45,302 nucleotides of DNA from Pseudomonadota bacterium (GCA_023423975.1 JAFAEO010000075.1:1-45302), one strand, 5' to 3'; positions 16,692-25,453 are shown, counted from the first letter of the stretch. Translations and numbers: made by a program. Notes: a model not told the origin generated them from the letters alone.

Positions 16692-17480
16692 ATGAACTTA
16701 AAACACATTCTGGGTGGGCTGCTGGCAGCCGCTTCCCTGATCAGCCTGTCAGCCACTGCCAATGAGAAATTGAGTGTGGCCGCCACACCAGTGCCGCATG
16801 CCGAGCTGCTTGAGCACATCAAGCCTGCGCTGGCCAAGGAAGGAGTTGATTTGACCGTCAAGGTCTTTACCGACTATGTGCAGCCGAACCAGCAAGTTGC
16901 CGATAAGCAGCTGGATGCCAATTTCTTCCAGCACAAGCCGTATCTGGAGACGTTCAACAAGGAAAAGGGCACCAAACTGGTTTCAGTCGGCCTGGTCCAT
17001 GTAGAGCCGTTTGGCGCATACTCCAAGAAAATCAAAAATGTTTCCGAGATCAAGGACGGCGCAATTGTTGCCATTCCTAACGACCCGTCCAATGGCGCGC
17101 GCTCGTTGCTGTTGTTGCAGAAACAGGGCCTGATCAAGCTGAAAGACCCTGCGAATCTGCTAGCCACTGCAAGGGACGTGACAGAAAATCCCAAGAATCT
17201 GGAATTCAAGGAACTGGAAGCCGCTACATTGCCGCGAGTGCTTGATGACGTGGATCTGGCGCTGATCAATACCAACTATGCGCTGGAAGCAGGTCTGAAT
17301 CCAACCAAAGACGCCTTGTTTATTGAAGGCGCCGACTCGCCTTACGCCAATCTGGTGGCCACCACGGAAGACAAAGCCAAGTCTCCTGCAATCGAGAAGC
17401 TGATCAAGGCGCTGCAGACGGATGATGTGAAAAAATTCATCGAAGAGAAATACAAGGGCGCGATCGTACCTGCGTTCTGA
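16692..17480 (+). CDS. metQ: Methionine-binding periplasmic protein (NLPA family)
   Basis: The 262-residue protein has a signal peptide (MNLKHILGGLLAAASLISLS with probable cleavage after ATA), followed by the NLPA lipoprotein-family domain: VAATPVPHAELLEHIKPALA, then FTDYVQPNQQVADKQLDANF and FQHKPYLETF. No lipobox cysteine is visible, so it appears to be a soluble periplasmic binding protein rather than a lipoprotein. ATG 16692 was chosen because AAGGAG lies 8 bases upstream; the TTG at 16686 is too close to it. It is the last gene of metNIQ. A GC-rich hairpin lies downstream. Confidence 0.92.
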   Translation: MNLKHILGGLLAAASLISLSATANEKLSVAATPVPHAELLEHIKPALAKEGVDLTVKVFTDYVQPNQQVADKQLDANFFQHKPYLETFNKEKGTKLVSVGLVHVEPFGAYSKKIKNVSEIKDGAIVAIPNDPSNGARSLLLLQKQGLIKLKDPANLLATARDVTENPKNLEFKELEAATLPRVLDDVDLALINTNYALEAGLNPTKDALFIEGADSPYANLVATTEDKAKSPAIEKLIKALQTDDVKKFIEEKYKGAIVPAF

Positions 17481-17506
17481 TAACGGCGCTTGGCACGCGT
17501 GACGGC

Positions 17507-17531
17507 CCGGGCTGCAGCACCTGCAGCCCGG
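17507..17531 (+). terminator. GC-rich hairpin after metQ
   Basis: CCGGGCTGCAG and CTGCAGCCCGG form an 11-bp perfect stem with a CAC loop, 27 bases after the metQ stop. There is no T-run, so it may stabilise the 3' end or act with Rho rather than terminate on its own. Confidence 0.45.
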
Positions 17532-17829
17532 CTGCCTGCTGCCGGCGTCTGCCTTGGATGTCTGCAGCTTCGATGTTTACAGCGCCGGTCTTTACGGCTT
17601 GCGTCGCTCCCGCTTCGCGGCACGCCCGCGTGGCCGGACATCTATCCGTCTAAGTGGCAGCCCGGCGCGCCTGTCCAGGTACCCGCGTTCAGGCACCCTC
17701 AGATCCCTGTAGTAATCCGCTATTACCCCCACCTGCCTGCTCTGCTGCATAATCCAGGGACGGCGAGGCCGGTGGCATCACCGCCAATCCCGTGCATCGA
17801 TTTTTCTAAGGTTACAGGGGGACCACGAT

Positions 17830-18225
17830 TTGGCAAAAGTCATACACGTCATGTTGCGCTGTCTTGATCTGGCAGCATCCAAGGCATTCTACAAAACCGC
17901 TTTCGGTCTGGAGCCGGCGCATGAGCTGGACTTTCCGGACTTTACCCTGTCTTATCTGCGAAACGCGGAAAACGATATGGAAATTGAATTGACCTGGAAC
18001 AAGGGGCGTCAGGAGCCGTACGCGCATGGCGATGGCTATGGTCATGTGGCCGTCTGTGTAGACGACCTGGAGGCCGAACATGCGCGTCTTGTGCAGGCAG
18101 GCCTGTCTCCACTGGAGATAAAGAGCTTTCATGATGGCGATACTTTGCTGGCCCGGTTCTTTTTTATATTGGACCCGGACGGCTATAAAATCGAAGTCCT
18201 GCAACGGCACGGGCACTATCAGTAG
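17830..18225 (+). CDS. GloA-like VOC protein (lactoylglutathione lyase type)
   Basis: The 131-residue protein resembles glyoxalase I, which converts the methylglyoxal-glutathione adduct to lactoylglutathione. Candidates for all four metal ligands are visible: His in KVIHVMLR, Glu in MEIELTWN, His in GYGHVAVCVDD and Glu in DPDGYKIEVLQ. The start is a TTG at 17830 preceded by AGGGGG; the first ATG (17851) would cut off the first metal ligand. It is a single gene after metNIQ. The 300 bases before it carry no gene. GloA function is likely but other VOC reactions are possible. Confidence 0.82.
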   Translation: MAKVIHVMLRCLDLAASKAFYKTAFGLEPAHELDFPDFTLSYLRNAENDMEIELTWNKGRQEPYAHGDGYGHVAVCVDDLEAEHARLVQAGLSPLEIKSFHDGDTLLARFFFILDPDGYKIEVLQRHGHYQ

Positions 18226-18304
18226 CGCTTGGGCAGGGGCAGTTTCGATGCTCGGGCAGGCGGTCGTGCCTTGCCCGGCTGACGATTCTGCTAAAGTGGT
18301 ACTA

Positions 18305-18330
18305 TATAATCACACGGTTGACCGTGGTCA
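18305..18330 (+). promoter_or_regulatory. Candidate promoter and operator of the ribbon-helix-helix gene
   Basis: A perfect TATAAT (18305-18310) is followed by a TGACC-GT-GGTCA dyad at 18319-18330, which would overlap the transcription start. No good -35 box is visible. Short dyads of this type suit ribbon-helix-helix repressors, so autoregulation is possible. Confidence 0.35.
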
Positions 18331-18450
18331 GGTCCATAACAATTGCAGCGTCAACGCGTTCCGTGCGGATGCCATTTCCCGTGCGGCAATGCGGGCGAGA
18401 CCGGGTTTTGTACCGGCCCCTCCCGTCGGCCGTCTGCAGCAGGAGACATT

Positions 18451-18804
18451 ATGTGCAGCATTTATTCTCATACTGATCCCATCATGTACGAGTGCCGCAG
18501 TCGTTCGGTACGCATCGCCAAAGTGGTAACCAGCATCAAGCTGGAAAACATGTTCTGGGAAGTGCTGGCGGAACTGGCGCGCCGCGATGGCACGACCACC
18601 AATCAACTTATTGCCACGCTTTACGATGAGGTCTACGCCTATCGCGGCGAAGCCACGAACTTTACCTCTTTTCTGCGCGTTACCTGTATGCGCTACCAGG
18701 CTGTGCGCTACGCTACAACAGGCGGCGCGCAGCAGTCACTAGAAGCTGCCTGTTCTGCGCCCAACCTGTCCCCCGTACAAAACAAGATCGCGCTGGTCGG
18801 CTGA
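18451..18804 (+). CDS. Ribbon-helix-helix domain protein
   Basis: The 117-residue protein carries a ribbon-helix-helix fold in residues of about 15-60: a beta strand VVTSIKLENMFWEVL, then LAELARRDGTTTNQLIATLYDE. This matches the RHH_4-type family found in many proteobacteria as small DNA-binding or sulfotransferase-associated proteins. The rest has no known motif. ATG 18451 follows AGGAGA at a good distance; a longer frame from 18343 would add a cysteine-rich segment unlike the family. It stands alone between gloA-like and mazEF-like genes. Its target is unknown. Confidence 0.75.
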   Translation: MCSIYSHTDPIMYECRSRSVRIAKVVTSIKLENMFWEVLAELARRDGTTTNQLIATLYDEVYAYRGEATNFTSFLRVTCMRYQAVRYATTGGAQQSLEAACSAPNLSPVQNKIALVG

Positions 18805-18846
18805 TGCTAGTCGATGCCAGGTCGCTTGTTCCTGGCAAAGCTTGCG

Positions 18847-19170
18847 CTAAGCGAGACCGAAAAATAGCGCAAGCGCGCGTTCGACCTGCAGCATGGTGCG
18901 GGTATCTACGCAACCAAACGGCGCGCTGACTCTTTCCCGGGAAACGGTGATTGTTTTATCAATCATGATTTGGGAGGGTTGGCGCAGCTTGTTGCCTGCA
19001 TCTGGCATCAGGGTTATTCTGAAAATCGGCGCGTCAATGAGTGTGCTGGTCAACGGTAGCAGGGTCACGGTGGCAAGTGCTTCGAATAGATCAGACTGGA
19101 TGACCAGGGCAGAGCGCGGTTTACCAAATTCTCCTTGTATGGCGACCGTGACTAACTCCCCACGTTTCAT
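18847..19170 (-). CDS. MazF/PemK-type endoribonuclease toxin
   Basis: The 107-residue protein begins MKRGELVTVAIQGEFGKPRS followed by ALVIQSDLF and continues with VTLLPLTSTL, then LRQPSQIMIDKTITV. This is the PemK/MazF fold, an SH3-like barrel that cuts mRNA. The family Arg in GKPR and the Ser/Thr in the LTST loop are present. Its start overlaps the stop of the antitoxin gene by four bases (19167-19170), the usual arrangement of type II toxin-antitoxin modules. The module is chromosomal here; signs of a plasmid or prophage around it are absent. Confidence 0.9.
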   Translation of the reverse strand: MKRGELVTVAIQGEFGKPRSALVIQSDLFEALATVTLLPLTSTLIDAPIFRITLMPDAGNKLRQPSQIMIDKTITVSRERVSAPFGCVDTRTMLQVERALALFFGLA

Positions 19171-19385
19171 TCAGTCCAATCCTTCAGATCGTTCAGCGCC
19201 GCTTTCTGTAGCTCAGGCATTTGTTCGTCGCGCACGTCAGTTTCGCATGCGAGCGCAGATTGGTTCCTGCATCGCAGGACAAAGTCGGGGTTACGCGTAT
19301 CGGGCACCCAGATTTGTATCGGGCGCAGCCCTGCATCGCGCAGGCTATTTCGATGTTTCTGAACACGCACACGAGTATTGGACAT
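19167..19385 (-). CDS. MazE-family antitoxin
   Basis: The 72-residue protein begins MSNTRVRVQKHRNSLRDAGL and continues RPIQIWVPDTRNP, which is characteristic of the antitoxin MazE family that pairs with this type of MazF. The N-terminal part forms a DNA-binding dimer, while the acidic C-terminus (LQKAALNDLKDWTE) would bind and block the toxin. It is the first gene of the pair and is coupled to the toxin by a four-base overlap. No strong Shine-Dalgarno is visible. A palindrome upstream is a candidate operator. Confidence 0.85.
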   Translation of the reverse strand: MSNTRVRVQKHRNSLRDAGLRPIQIWVPDTRNPDFVLRCRNQSALACETDVRDEQMPELQKAALNDLKDWTE

Positions 19386-19407
19386 AGCGATGAGTCACCA
19401 AAAATTG

Positions 19408-19444
19408 CGTTACATGTACTTGGTGTAAATCGTTACATGTAACG
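19408..19444 (-). promoter_or_regulatory. Palindromic operator candidate of the mazEF-like operon
   Basis: A perfect 14-bp palindrome CGTTACATGTAACG (19431-19444) and a second copy of its first 11 bases, CGTTACATGTA (19408-19418), lie 23-59 bases upstream of the antitoxin start. On the minus strand a TTGATC box precedes the palindrome, so a bound protein would cover the promoter. Such repeats typically bind the antitoxin or the complex. Confidence 0.55.
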
Positions 19445-19796
19445 GATCAAGACAGGATATTGGGCCACAAGGGACCCGCTCGTTATAGTAAACGATGGGC
19501 GAACCTAGTGAACGTCTGATGGATAGAAGCAGCCACAGTGGAAAGCCTGGATACCGCATCTGGAGCGGTTCGGCAGCAACCGCCTCTGTAGCAAACCCGG
19601 AAACGCCTCGTGAAGCAACCAGTCGCGCCGATAGCAGGAAAGCGGCAATACTCGGGTTTTCCTCTATGCATGTAGTACATGGTTGTTACCTGCGCGATTT
19701 GGCAAGGCACATAATGTCCAGATCATAGAAAAAAAGAGCCGGGCGCCTGGCCTGTGTCGTTGCAGACAATGCGTAAGGCTCGCAAGAGGAGGATAC
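19445..19796. other. Spacer without a recognised gene
   Basis: Between the toxin-antitoxin module and the Tat-exported subunit there are 352 bases with open frames on both strands (19495-19728 plus, 19483-19710 minus). Neither has a recognisable domain or a convincing ribosome-binding site. The promoter of the dehydrogenase operon is probably here. Confidence 0.4.
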
Positions 19797-20378
19797 ATGG
19801 ACACACCCATCACATTACAAAAAATCAAGCCCTGTAGCGGGCTGTCTCGCCGCCGGTTTCTGAGCGGTGCCGCGGTGTTGACGGGGGTGCTGGCAGCCGG
19901 CTCCACGTTGGCCGCCTTTGCACCGTCGCGTGCCTGGGCGCTGGAAACCAAGCACCTGAACCAGGTACAGGCCGAGACGCTGCTGGCAATGGGCAAGGCG
20001 CTGTACCCGCACAAGGATCTGCCCGATGCGGTCTACGCCTTGCTGGTCAAGGATATGGATGCACAAATGGGCGATAGCGCGCAGGCCACGCTGGTGGCCG
20101 ATGGCGTGGCAAAACTTAACCAGCAGGCAGCAGGCGCTTTCTCAAGCCTTACTCTGGATAAACAAACGGCGCTGTTGCAGCAAATGGAGGCCGATCCGTT
20201 CTTTCAGGCCGTCCGTGGCCAATGCATCACGTCTATTTACGACAATGATATGGCCTACCGCCACTTCGGCTACGAAGGCGAAGTCTGGAGCAAGGGCGGC
20301 TATCTGGCACGTGGCTTTGATGATCTGAAGTGGCTACCCGACCCGCCCCAGAGCGCCAGCCCTTCAATGCAATCATAA
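19797..20378 (+). CDS. Gluconate 2-dehydrogenase subunit 3-like protein, Tat-exported
   Basis: The 193-residue protein has a twin-arginine signal (SRRRFLSGAAVLTGVLAAG, residues of about 17-35) and then the small-subunit domain of membrane-bound FAD dehydrogenases (Gluconate_2-dh3 family). This subunit lacks a cofactor and carries or stabilises the flavoprotein partner for export through the Tat pathway. ATG 19797 follows AGAGGAGG. The GMC flavoprotein gene follows after 54 bases in the same direction. No cytochrome c gene, the usual third subunit, is found after it in the window. Confidence 0.85.
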   Translation: MDTPITLQKIKPCSGLSRRRFLSGAAVLTGVLAAGSTLAAFAPSRAWALETKHLNQVQAETLLAMGKALYPHKDLPDAVYALLVKDMDAQMGDSAQATLVADGVAKLNQQAAGAFSSLTLDKQTALLQQMEADPFFQAVRGQCITSIYDNDMAYRHFGYEGEVWSKGGYLARGFDDLKWLPDPPQSASPSMQS

Positions 20379-20432
20379 ACAGCGCATCGATGCTAACAGA
20401 CAGAGACAGGCAGGATTAAGGAGATAAGCATT

Positions 20433-22001
20433 ATGACAAGTTTTGATCACAAAGACGACAGCGTTGTTGTCATTATCGGCTCGGGCGCAGGCGGTGGCAC
20501 GCTGGCCAATGAATTATGTCAAAAGGGAATCAGCGTTGTGCTGCTGGAAGCCGGCGCACGGCAAAGCACCGCATCGTTTGTTCAGGATGAATGGAAGTCA
20601 TTCAGCCAACTGGCCTGGCTGGACAAGCGCACGACATCCGGCACCTGGCGCATTGCCAAGGATTTTCCCAATTTGCCTGCCTGGATCTGCAAGACGGTAG
20701 GCGGCACCACCACACACTGGGCCGGTGCCTCCCTGCGGTTCCAGGAGCATGAGTTCAAGGCGCGGTCCCATTATGGGCAACTCAAGGATGCTAACTTGCT
20801 CGATTGGCCCATCACGCTCAAGGATATGGAGCCCTATTATGCGCGGGCCGAAGACAAAATGGGCGTAACGCGCACGAATGGCATTCCCGGCCTGCCCGGC
20901 AACAATAACTTCAAAATCATGTATAACGGCGCGACGCGCCTAGGTTATAAAAAGGTCAGTACCGGACACATGGCCATCAACAGCCGGGCCCGTGACGGCC
21001 GTGGCGCCTGTGTCCAGCAGGGGTTCTGTTTCCAGGGCTGCAAGATGGGGGCCAAGTGGTCAACGCTGTATACCGAAATTCCCAAGGCAGAAAAAACCGG
21101 CAAACTGGAGCTGCGTACCGAGTGTCATGTGGCGCGTATCGAGCACGATGCAACAGGCAAGGTCACCGGCGTGGTGTATTTTGACAAGGAGGGCAACGAG
21201 CAGCGCCAGTCTGCCCGCATTGTATGCGTGGCCGGCAATTCCATTGAAACGCCGCGCCTCTTGCTGCTGTCGGCATCGTCCAAATTTCCCGATGGGCTGG
21301 CCAACAGTTCCGGTCAGGTCGGGCGTAATTACCTGCGCCACACGACTGGATCGGTGTATGCCGTGTTTGACGAGCCGGTCCATTTTTATCGCGGCACCAC
21401 CATGGCCGGCATTGTTCAGGATGAGGCAGGCCATAATGACAAGCGTGGTTTTGTTGGCGGTTATGAACTGGAGACCATCGCGCTTGGCCTGCCGTTTTAT
21501 GCCGCATTTCTTAACCCGGGCGGCTGGGGCAGCGATTTTGCGTCGTATATGGATGCCTATACGCGGACGGCGGGCTTGTGGATTGTGGGCGAAGACATGC
21601 CGCGTGAAACCAATCGCATTACCCTGAACCATGAGCAGAAAGACCAGCACGGTTTGCCGGTGCCGAATGTGCATTTTGATGATCACCCAAACGATCACGC
21701 AATGCGCGAACATGCGTTCGGTCAGGCAATTGCCATGTATGAGGCGGCCGGCGCCCGCAAGGCGTTTCGCACGCCGCCATACCCCTCGACGCACAACCTG
21801 GGCACCTGTCGGATGAGCGCCAGGCCAGAAGATGGCGTTTGCAATAAACATGGCCAGGCACATGACATTGCCAATCTGTTCATTTCCGATGGCAGCCAGT
21901 TCACCTCCGGCGCAACAGAGAATCCCACATTGACGATTGTCTCGCTGGCTATTCGCCAGGCTGAATACATCGCCGATCAGATGCAGCGCCGGCAACTGTA
22001 G
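20433..22001 (+). CDS. GMC family FAD-dependent dehydrogenase large subunit
   Basis: The 522-residue flavoprotein belongs to the GMC oxidoreductases, in the branch of membrane-bound sugar or alcohol dehydrogenases. The Rossmann FAD motif is VVIIGSGAGGGTLANEL near the N-terminus, followed by LLEAG. The C-terminal active-site region has STHNLGTCRMS (with the conserved His) and SGATENPTLTIVSLAIRQA (Asn/Pro). An internal cysteine-rich stretch, GRGACVQQGFCFQGCKMGAK, is also seen in this branch. The enzyme lacks its own signal peptide and would be carried by the upstream Tat subunit. The start follows AAGGAG. The sugar or acid oxidised is unknown. Confidence 0.88.
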   Translation: MTSFDHKDDSVVVIIGSGAGGGTLANELCQKGISVVLLEAGARQSTASFVQDEWKSFSQLAWLDKRTTSGTWRIAKDFPNLPAWICKTVGGTTTHWAGASLRFQEHEFKARSHYGQLKDANLLDWPITLKDMEPYYARAEDKMGVTRTNGIPGLPGNNNFKIMYNGATRLGYKKVSTGHMAINSRARDGRGACVQQGFCFQGCKMGAKWSTLYTEIPKAEKTGKLELRTECHVARIEHDATGKVTGVVYFDKEGNEQRQSARIVCVAGNSIETPRLLLLSASSKFPDGLANSSGQVGRNYLRHTTGSVYAVFDEPVHFYRGTTMAGIVQDEAGHNDKRGFVGGYELETIALGLPFYAAFLNPGGWGSDFASYMDAYTRTAGLWIVGEDMPRETNRITLNHEQKDQHGLPVPNVHFDDHPNDHAMREHAFGQAIAMYEAAGARKAFRTPPYPSTHNLGTCRMSARPEDGVCNKHGQAHDIANLFISDGSQFTSGATENPTLTIVSLAIRQAEYIADQMQRRQL

Positions 22002-22032
22002 CAAGGGAAACAGAATCAGCGGCAACAAAAGC

Positions 22033-22050
22033 CCGGAGTGCAGACTCCGG
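22033..22050 (+). terminator. Stem-loop after the GMC dehydrogenase gene
   Basis: CCGGAGT and ACTCCGG form a perfect 7-bp stem with a GCAG loop, 31 bases after the stop codon. No T-run follows, so true termination is uncertain. Confidence 0.35.
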
Positions 22051-22429
22051 CGCAGGCGTCGCCGCAACGCAAAGGCGGGGTATGCCAACAGGCGTGTCAG
22101 CGCTCATTGGCGACAAGGAACCGTAGTCGGCCCCGTCTGCCCTTGCAAGGTAGCGGCGGCAGATTCAACGGGCGCCAGGCGCGCAAGCCCTGCGTTGCAC
22201 CAGCGCTGCGGACCTTCAGGGCCATAGCATAGCCTCTGGGCCGGGTGCGGCTGTTGTGCGTTTGCGCTAGAATGCAGGACATGCCCAGATTGTCGGGCTG
22301 CTTTCCGGGGTTCTGTCGTTATGTGTTTGTCCGCTCTGTCTGTCGTTCATGCTTCAAACGTGAGCAGGTGCCGTGCGCCTGCTGTCGCTGCCAGGCGCTA
22401 TTGCCCATGGTCGCAGCCGGAGTGCGCGC
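22051..22429. other. Spacer upstream of rmuC
   Basis: No gene is supported in these 379 bases. A TAGAAT box near 22269 could be a -10 element for rmuC, but no matching -35 element was found. Confidence 0.4.
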
Positions 22430-24124
22430 ATGAATGAAGTGGTCGCCGCCCTGCAGGCGTTGCCCTTGCTGTGGGTGCTGGTTGTCGCTGGTGCCGTGGC
22501 GGGTGCGCTGCTGTGCGCCTTGTTCATGAACTATCGGCTTGCCACTGCCCGGGCGCGGGCAGCAGGCCTGGAAGATCTGCTGGCCGAGCGTGACCGGTTG
22601 CAGGAGCAGGAGCAGCATCGCTATGAACAATTGCAGATGCAATATCGAGAGCTGGATACTCAAAAGGATGAGCTGGCTGCTCAACTGGCAGCCGCGCGCA
22701 GTGATGTGAGCCATGCCCGGCAACAGAACGCTCAGCACAGCGACAGGCTGGCGCAGTTCGAAGCGCAAGTGCGTGAGCTGGAAGCAGCGCGCAATACACT
22801 TGAAAAACAGCATATTTCCCTGCAGGCCGATTATGCCTACAAGACGCAGAGTCTGGAGGCCATGAGAGCCCAGTTTGATGCGTCCCGCGAGCAATTGGGC
22901 ACTGAGTTCCGTAATCTGGCGACGCGCATCTTCGAGGAAAAGGAACAAACTTTCTCACGCAACAGCCGCCAGTCCATTGAAGGGCTGTTGCAGCCTCTGC
23001 GTGAACAGATCGACCGGTTTCAGACGCGGGTTAACGAGGTGCACGATCAATCGCTGCAGGGGCACAGCATGCTGCGCTCACAGATCGGCCAGTTAATGGA
23101 CATGGGCATGAAAATGACCCATGACGCGCAGGCGCTGGCGCGTGCGCTCAAGGGTGATAAAAAGGCGCTGGGCAATTGGGGGGAAATGCAGCTGGAAAGC
23201 GCGCTGGAAGCGGCCGGGCTGCACAAGGGCGCCCATTTTGATACGCAGGTGCTGTTTCGCAGCGAGGACGGCCGCGCCAACTACCCGGATTTCATTGTCT
23301 TTTTGCCTGATGGCAAGAACATTGTGCTGGACAGCAAAGTGTCGCTGGTGTCCTATGAGCAGGCTGTGAATGCCAACGAAGAAACGGCGCGACAGGGGTT
23401 TCTGGACGCGCATCTGCGGGCGGTGCGCACGCATATTGACCAGCTGGCGGCCAAGGACTATACCGCGCTGGCCGGCATGAAAAGCCCGGGCTTTGTGTTG
23501 ATGTTCATGCCCATAGAAGGCGCTTATATCGAGGCCTTGCGCCATACCCAGAATGTTTTTCAGTATGGGTATGAGCGCGGCGTCATTCTGGTATCACATA
23601 CGACATTAATGCCGATTCTGCGTACCGTGTCGTATTTGTGGATGATGGCAGACAGCAATGAACAGGCCCAGGCTATCGGCGAACGCGCCAGCGATGTGTA
23701 TAACCAGGTGGCGCGGGTTGCCGAACATCTGGGTAAACTGGGCGGTACCATCGGCACACTGAGCACGCATTACAACGCCGTCGTGCGTAGTTTCGCCGGC
23801 AATCAAGGGCTGACCGGCAAGGTTGACCGTTTCCAGAGCTTGTCGGCCAAGGCCGTCAAGACCATGCCGGAATTGCAGCCAGTCACCACCGAGGTCGATG
23901 TGCATCGACTGTCTGGAGTCCTGCAGACAACGCCGGATTCTGCTCAGAACGCTAACCTGGATCGGCATCCGACGCCGTTACAAGATACGCTTGCCGCAGG
24001 CAGCGATGCCGTGCCGGACCCGCAAGCTACCGATAGCACAGGCAAGTGTGTGACGCCGGTGTCCTCAGGCATGGCAGATCCGGCAGTGAGCGATCAGAGC
24101 GATCAGGCAGCCTCAAGGTCGTGA
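22430..24124 (+). CDS. rmuC: DNA recombination protein RmuC homologue
   Basis: The 564-residue protein has the RmuC layout: one N-terminal transmembrane helix (residues of about 10-32, LLWVLVVAGAVAGALLCALF), a long coiled coil to about residue 180, and the RmuC nuclease-like domain with KALGNWGEMQLESALEAAGL and YPDFIVFLPDGKNIVLDSKV (the D...D-K pattern of PD-(D/E)xK folds). RmuC limits inversions at short inverted repeats in E. coli. ATG 22430 lies 7 bases after GGAG; an upstream GTG at 22373 is less likely. The last roughly 80 residues are low-complexity and probably disordered. Confidence 0.92.
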   Translation: MNEVVAALQALPLLWVLVVAGAVAGALLCALFMNYRLATARARAAGLEDLLAERDRLQEQEQHRYEQLQMQYRELDTQKDELAAQLAAARSDVSHARQQNAQHSDRLAQFEAQVRELEAARNTLEKQHISLQADYAYKTQSLEAMRAQFDASREQLGTEFRNLATRIFEEKEQTFSRNSRQSIEGLLQPLREQIDRFQTRVNEVHDQSLQGHSMLRSQIGQLMDMGMKMTHDAQALARALKGDKKALGNWGEMQLESALEAAGLHKGAHFDTQVLFRSEDGRANYPDFIVFLPDGKNIVLDSKVSLVSYEQAVNANEETARQGFLDAHLRAVRTHIDQLAAKDYTALAGMKSPGFVLMFMPIEGAYIEALRHTQNVFQYGYERGVILVSHTTLMPILRTVSYLWMMADSNEQAQAIGERASDVYNQVARVAEHLGKLGGTIGTLSTHYNAVVRSFAGNQGLTGKVDRFQSLSAKAVKTMPELQPVTTEVDVHRLSGVLQTTPDSAQNANLDRHPTPLQDTLAAGSDAVPDPQATDSTGKCVTPVSSGMADPAVSDQSDQAASRS

Positions 24125-24250
24125 CTGCGAGCCTGCAAAGTCTCGGCCAGCCTATGCCTGCGCACCTCTATCGGCCGGCGGTTTCGGTTGGAGGCGGGTG
24201 TTGACGGCTTGATTCTGGTGTGTACCGGCGCCGGCGGCCATGCCGGCACC

Positions 24251-25453
24251 TTAAGCCCCTTGCGCAAGCCGCTGCGTGGCGCGGAAAAGGCGTTCACACC
24301 CCAGAACAATCTGCTCCGGTGTACTCATGGTAAAACTCAGTCTGATGGCCTGTGGATCCGGTTGCGCTGCATAAAAAGCGCTGCCCGGAACAAACATCAC
24401 GCTTTCCTGTATAGCCAGTGGCAGCAGCGAGGCGGCATCCAGGCCGTCCTGCAGGCGTGCCCAAAGGAACATGCCGCCTTCGGGCTCGAGCAGGGTCAGA
24501 CTATCACCAAAGTGCTGCCGCAGCGACGTAATCATGAGGCGGGCGCGTTCGCCATAGGAGGCGGCGATGTTCGGCACATGAATTTCATAGCGGCCGGAGT
24601 CCAGATAGTGGGCAGCCACTGCCTGCAAATAGGGCGCCGAGCACAGGTCATCAACCTGCTTGGCCAGGACACACCTGCGCAAAATTTCAGCATGCGCGCG
24701 CATCCAGCCCAAGCGCAGGCCCGGGGCGATGGTTTTTGACAGGCTGGACAAATACACGATCTGGTCGGCCACGGGCGTATCGTGAGCCAGTTGGGCAAGC
24801 GTTGGCACCGGCGTTCCGCTAAAGCGCAATTGACCATAGGGGTCGTCTTCAATCACGACGCAGGACGTGCCGGCAAGCAGATCCAGCAAGCGGCGTCTGC
24901 CCTGCAGGTCCATGGTGGCGCCTGTCGGATTCGCAAAGGTGGGTACCAGGTAAAGCAGCTTGGGCTGGTGTTGCCTTAACACTTGGTCCAGCTCCGTCAG
25001 ATCGGGCCCCTGGGAGCCGCTGCCAACCGTGACAATGTTCGCGCCAGCCAGCCGTAATCCCTGGAGAGCCGCAGGATAAGTGGGCCGTTCTACGACCACC
25101 GTATCGCCAGGCTGGATGAAGGCGCGCAACAGCAGATCAAAACCCTGTTGAGAGCCGCTGGTGACAATGAGTTGCTCGGCCTCTGTAGGAATTGCGCGAG
25201 CGGTAGTCAGGCGTGCAAAGGACTCGCGCAGTGCGGGCCAGCCCTCGGTCGCGCCATAGGACAGCGTGGTGCCGGGGTGGTGTGCCAGCGCAAGCAACGA
25301 GGTCTGCAATCCGGTTACGTCGAACAGCTCGGGGGCGGGGTAGCCTCCCGCAAAGGAAATCATGCCCGGTTGCGACAGATAGCGGAACAGTTCACGGATG
25401 GGAGAGCCCTTGACCTGTGCAAAGGGTTCGGCAAAGCGGAAGGTAAATGCCAT
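24251..25453 (-). CDS. Fold-type I PLP aminotransferase, 2-aminoadipate transaminase type
   Basis: The 400-residue enzyme resembles the LysN/2-aminoadipate and aromatic aminotransferase group, which is MocR-like without the helix-turn-helix. It starts with FAEPFAQVKGSPIRELFRYL and has ISFAGGYPAPELF, the Asp-containing VIEDDPYGQLRF, and the PLP lysine in YLSSLSKTIAPGLRLGW. It would move the amino group from 2-aminoadipate or a similar amino acid to 2-oxoglutarate. It follows an ALDH7-type gene on the same strand after 240 bases. With that neighbour it fits the steps piperideine-6-carboxylate to aminoadipate to oxoadipate. Substrate is inferred from context. Confidence 0.85.
   Translation of the reverse strand: MAFTFRFAEPFAQVKGSPIRELFRYLSQPGMISFAGGYPAPELFDVTGLQTSLLALAHHPGTTLSYGATEGWPALRESFARLTTARAIPTEAEQLIVTSGSQQGFDLLLRAFIQPGDTVVVERPTYPAALQGLRLAGANIVTVGSGSQGPDLTELDQVLRQHQPKLLYLVPTFANPTGATMDLQGRRRLLDLLAGTSCVVIEDDPYGQLRFSGTPVPTLAQLAHDTPVADQIVYLSSLSKTIAPGLRLGWMRAHAEILRRCVLAKQVDDLCSAPYLQAVAAHYLDSGRYEIHVPNIAASYGERARLMITSLRQHFGDSLTLLEPEGGMFLWARLQDGLDAASLLPLAIQESVMFVPGSAFYAAQPDPQAIRLSFTMSTPEQIVLGCERLFRATQRLAQGA

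Noticed and set aside
18847..19444. Toxin-antitoxin pair as a sign of an integrated plasmid or prophage
   Set aside because: No integrase, replication, phage or transposase genes, no tRNA and no flanking direct repeats are visible.
19495..19728. 77-codon frame downstream of the toxin-antitoxin operator, with a phrase resembling 16S rRNA (GGATACCGCAT)
   Set aside because: The match is too short to mean rRNA and the protein has no domain.
21060..22088. 342-codon frame antisense to the GMC dehydrogenase
   Set aside because: It is a shadow of the highly biased codons of the plus-strand gene, with no domain.
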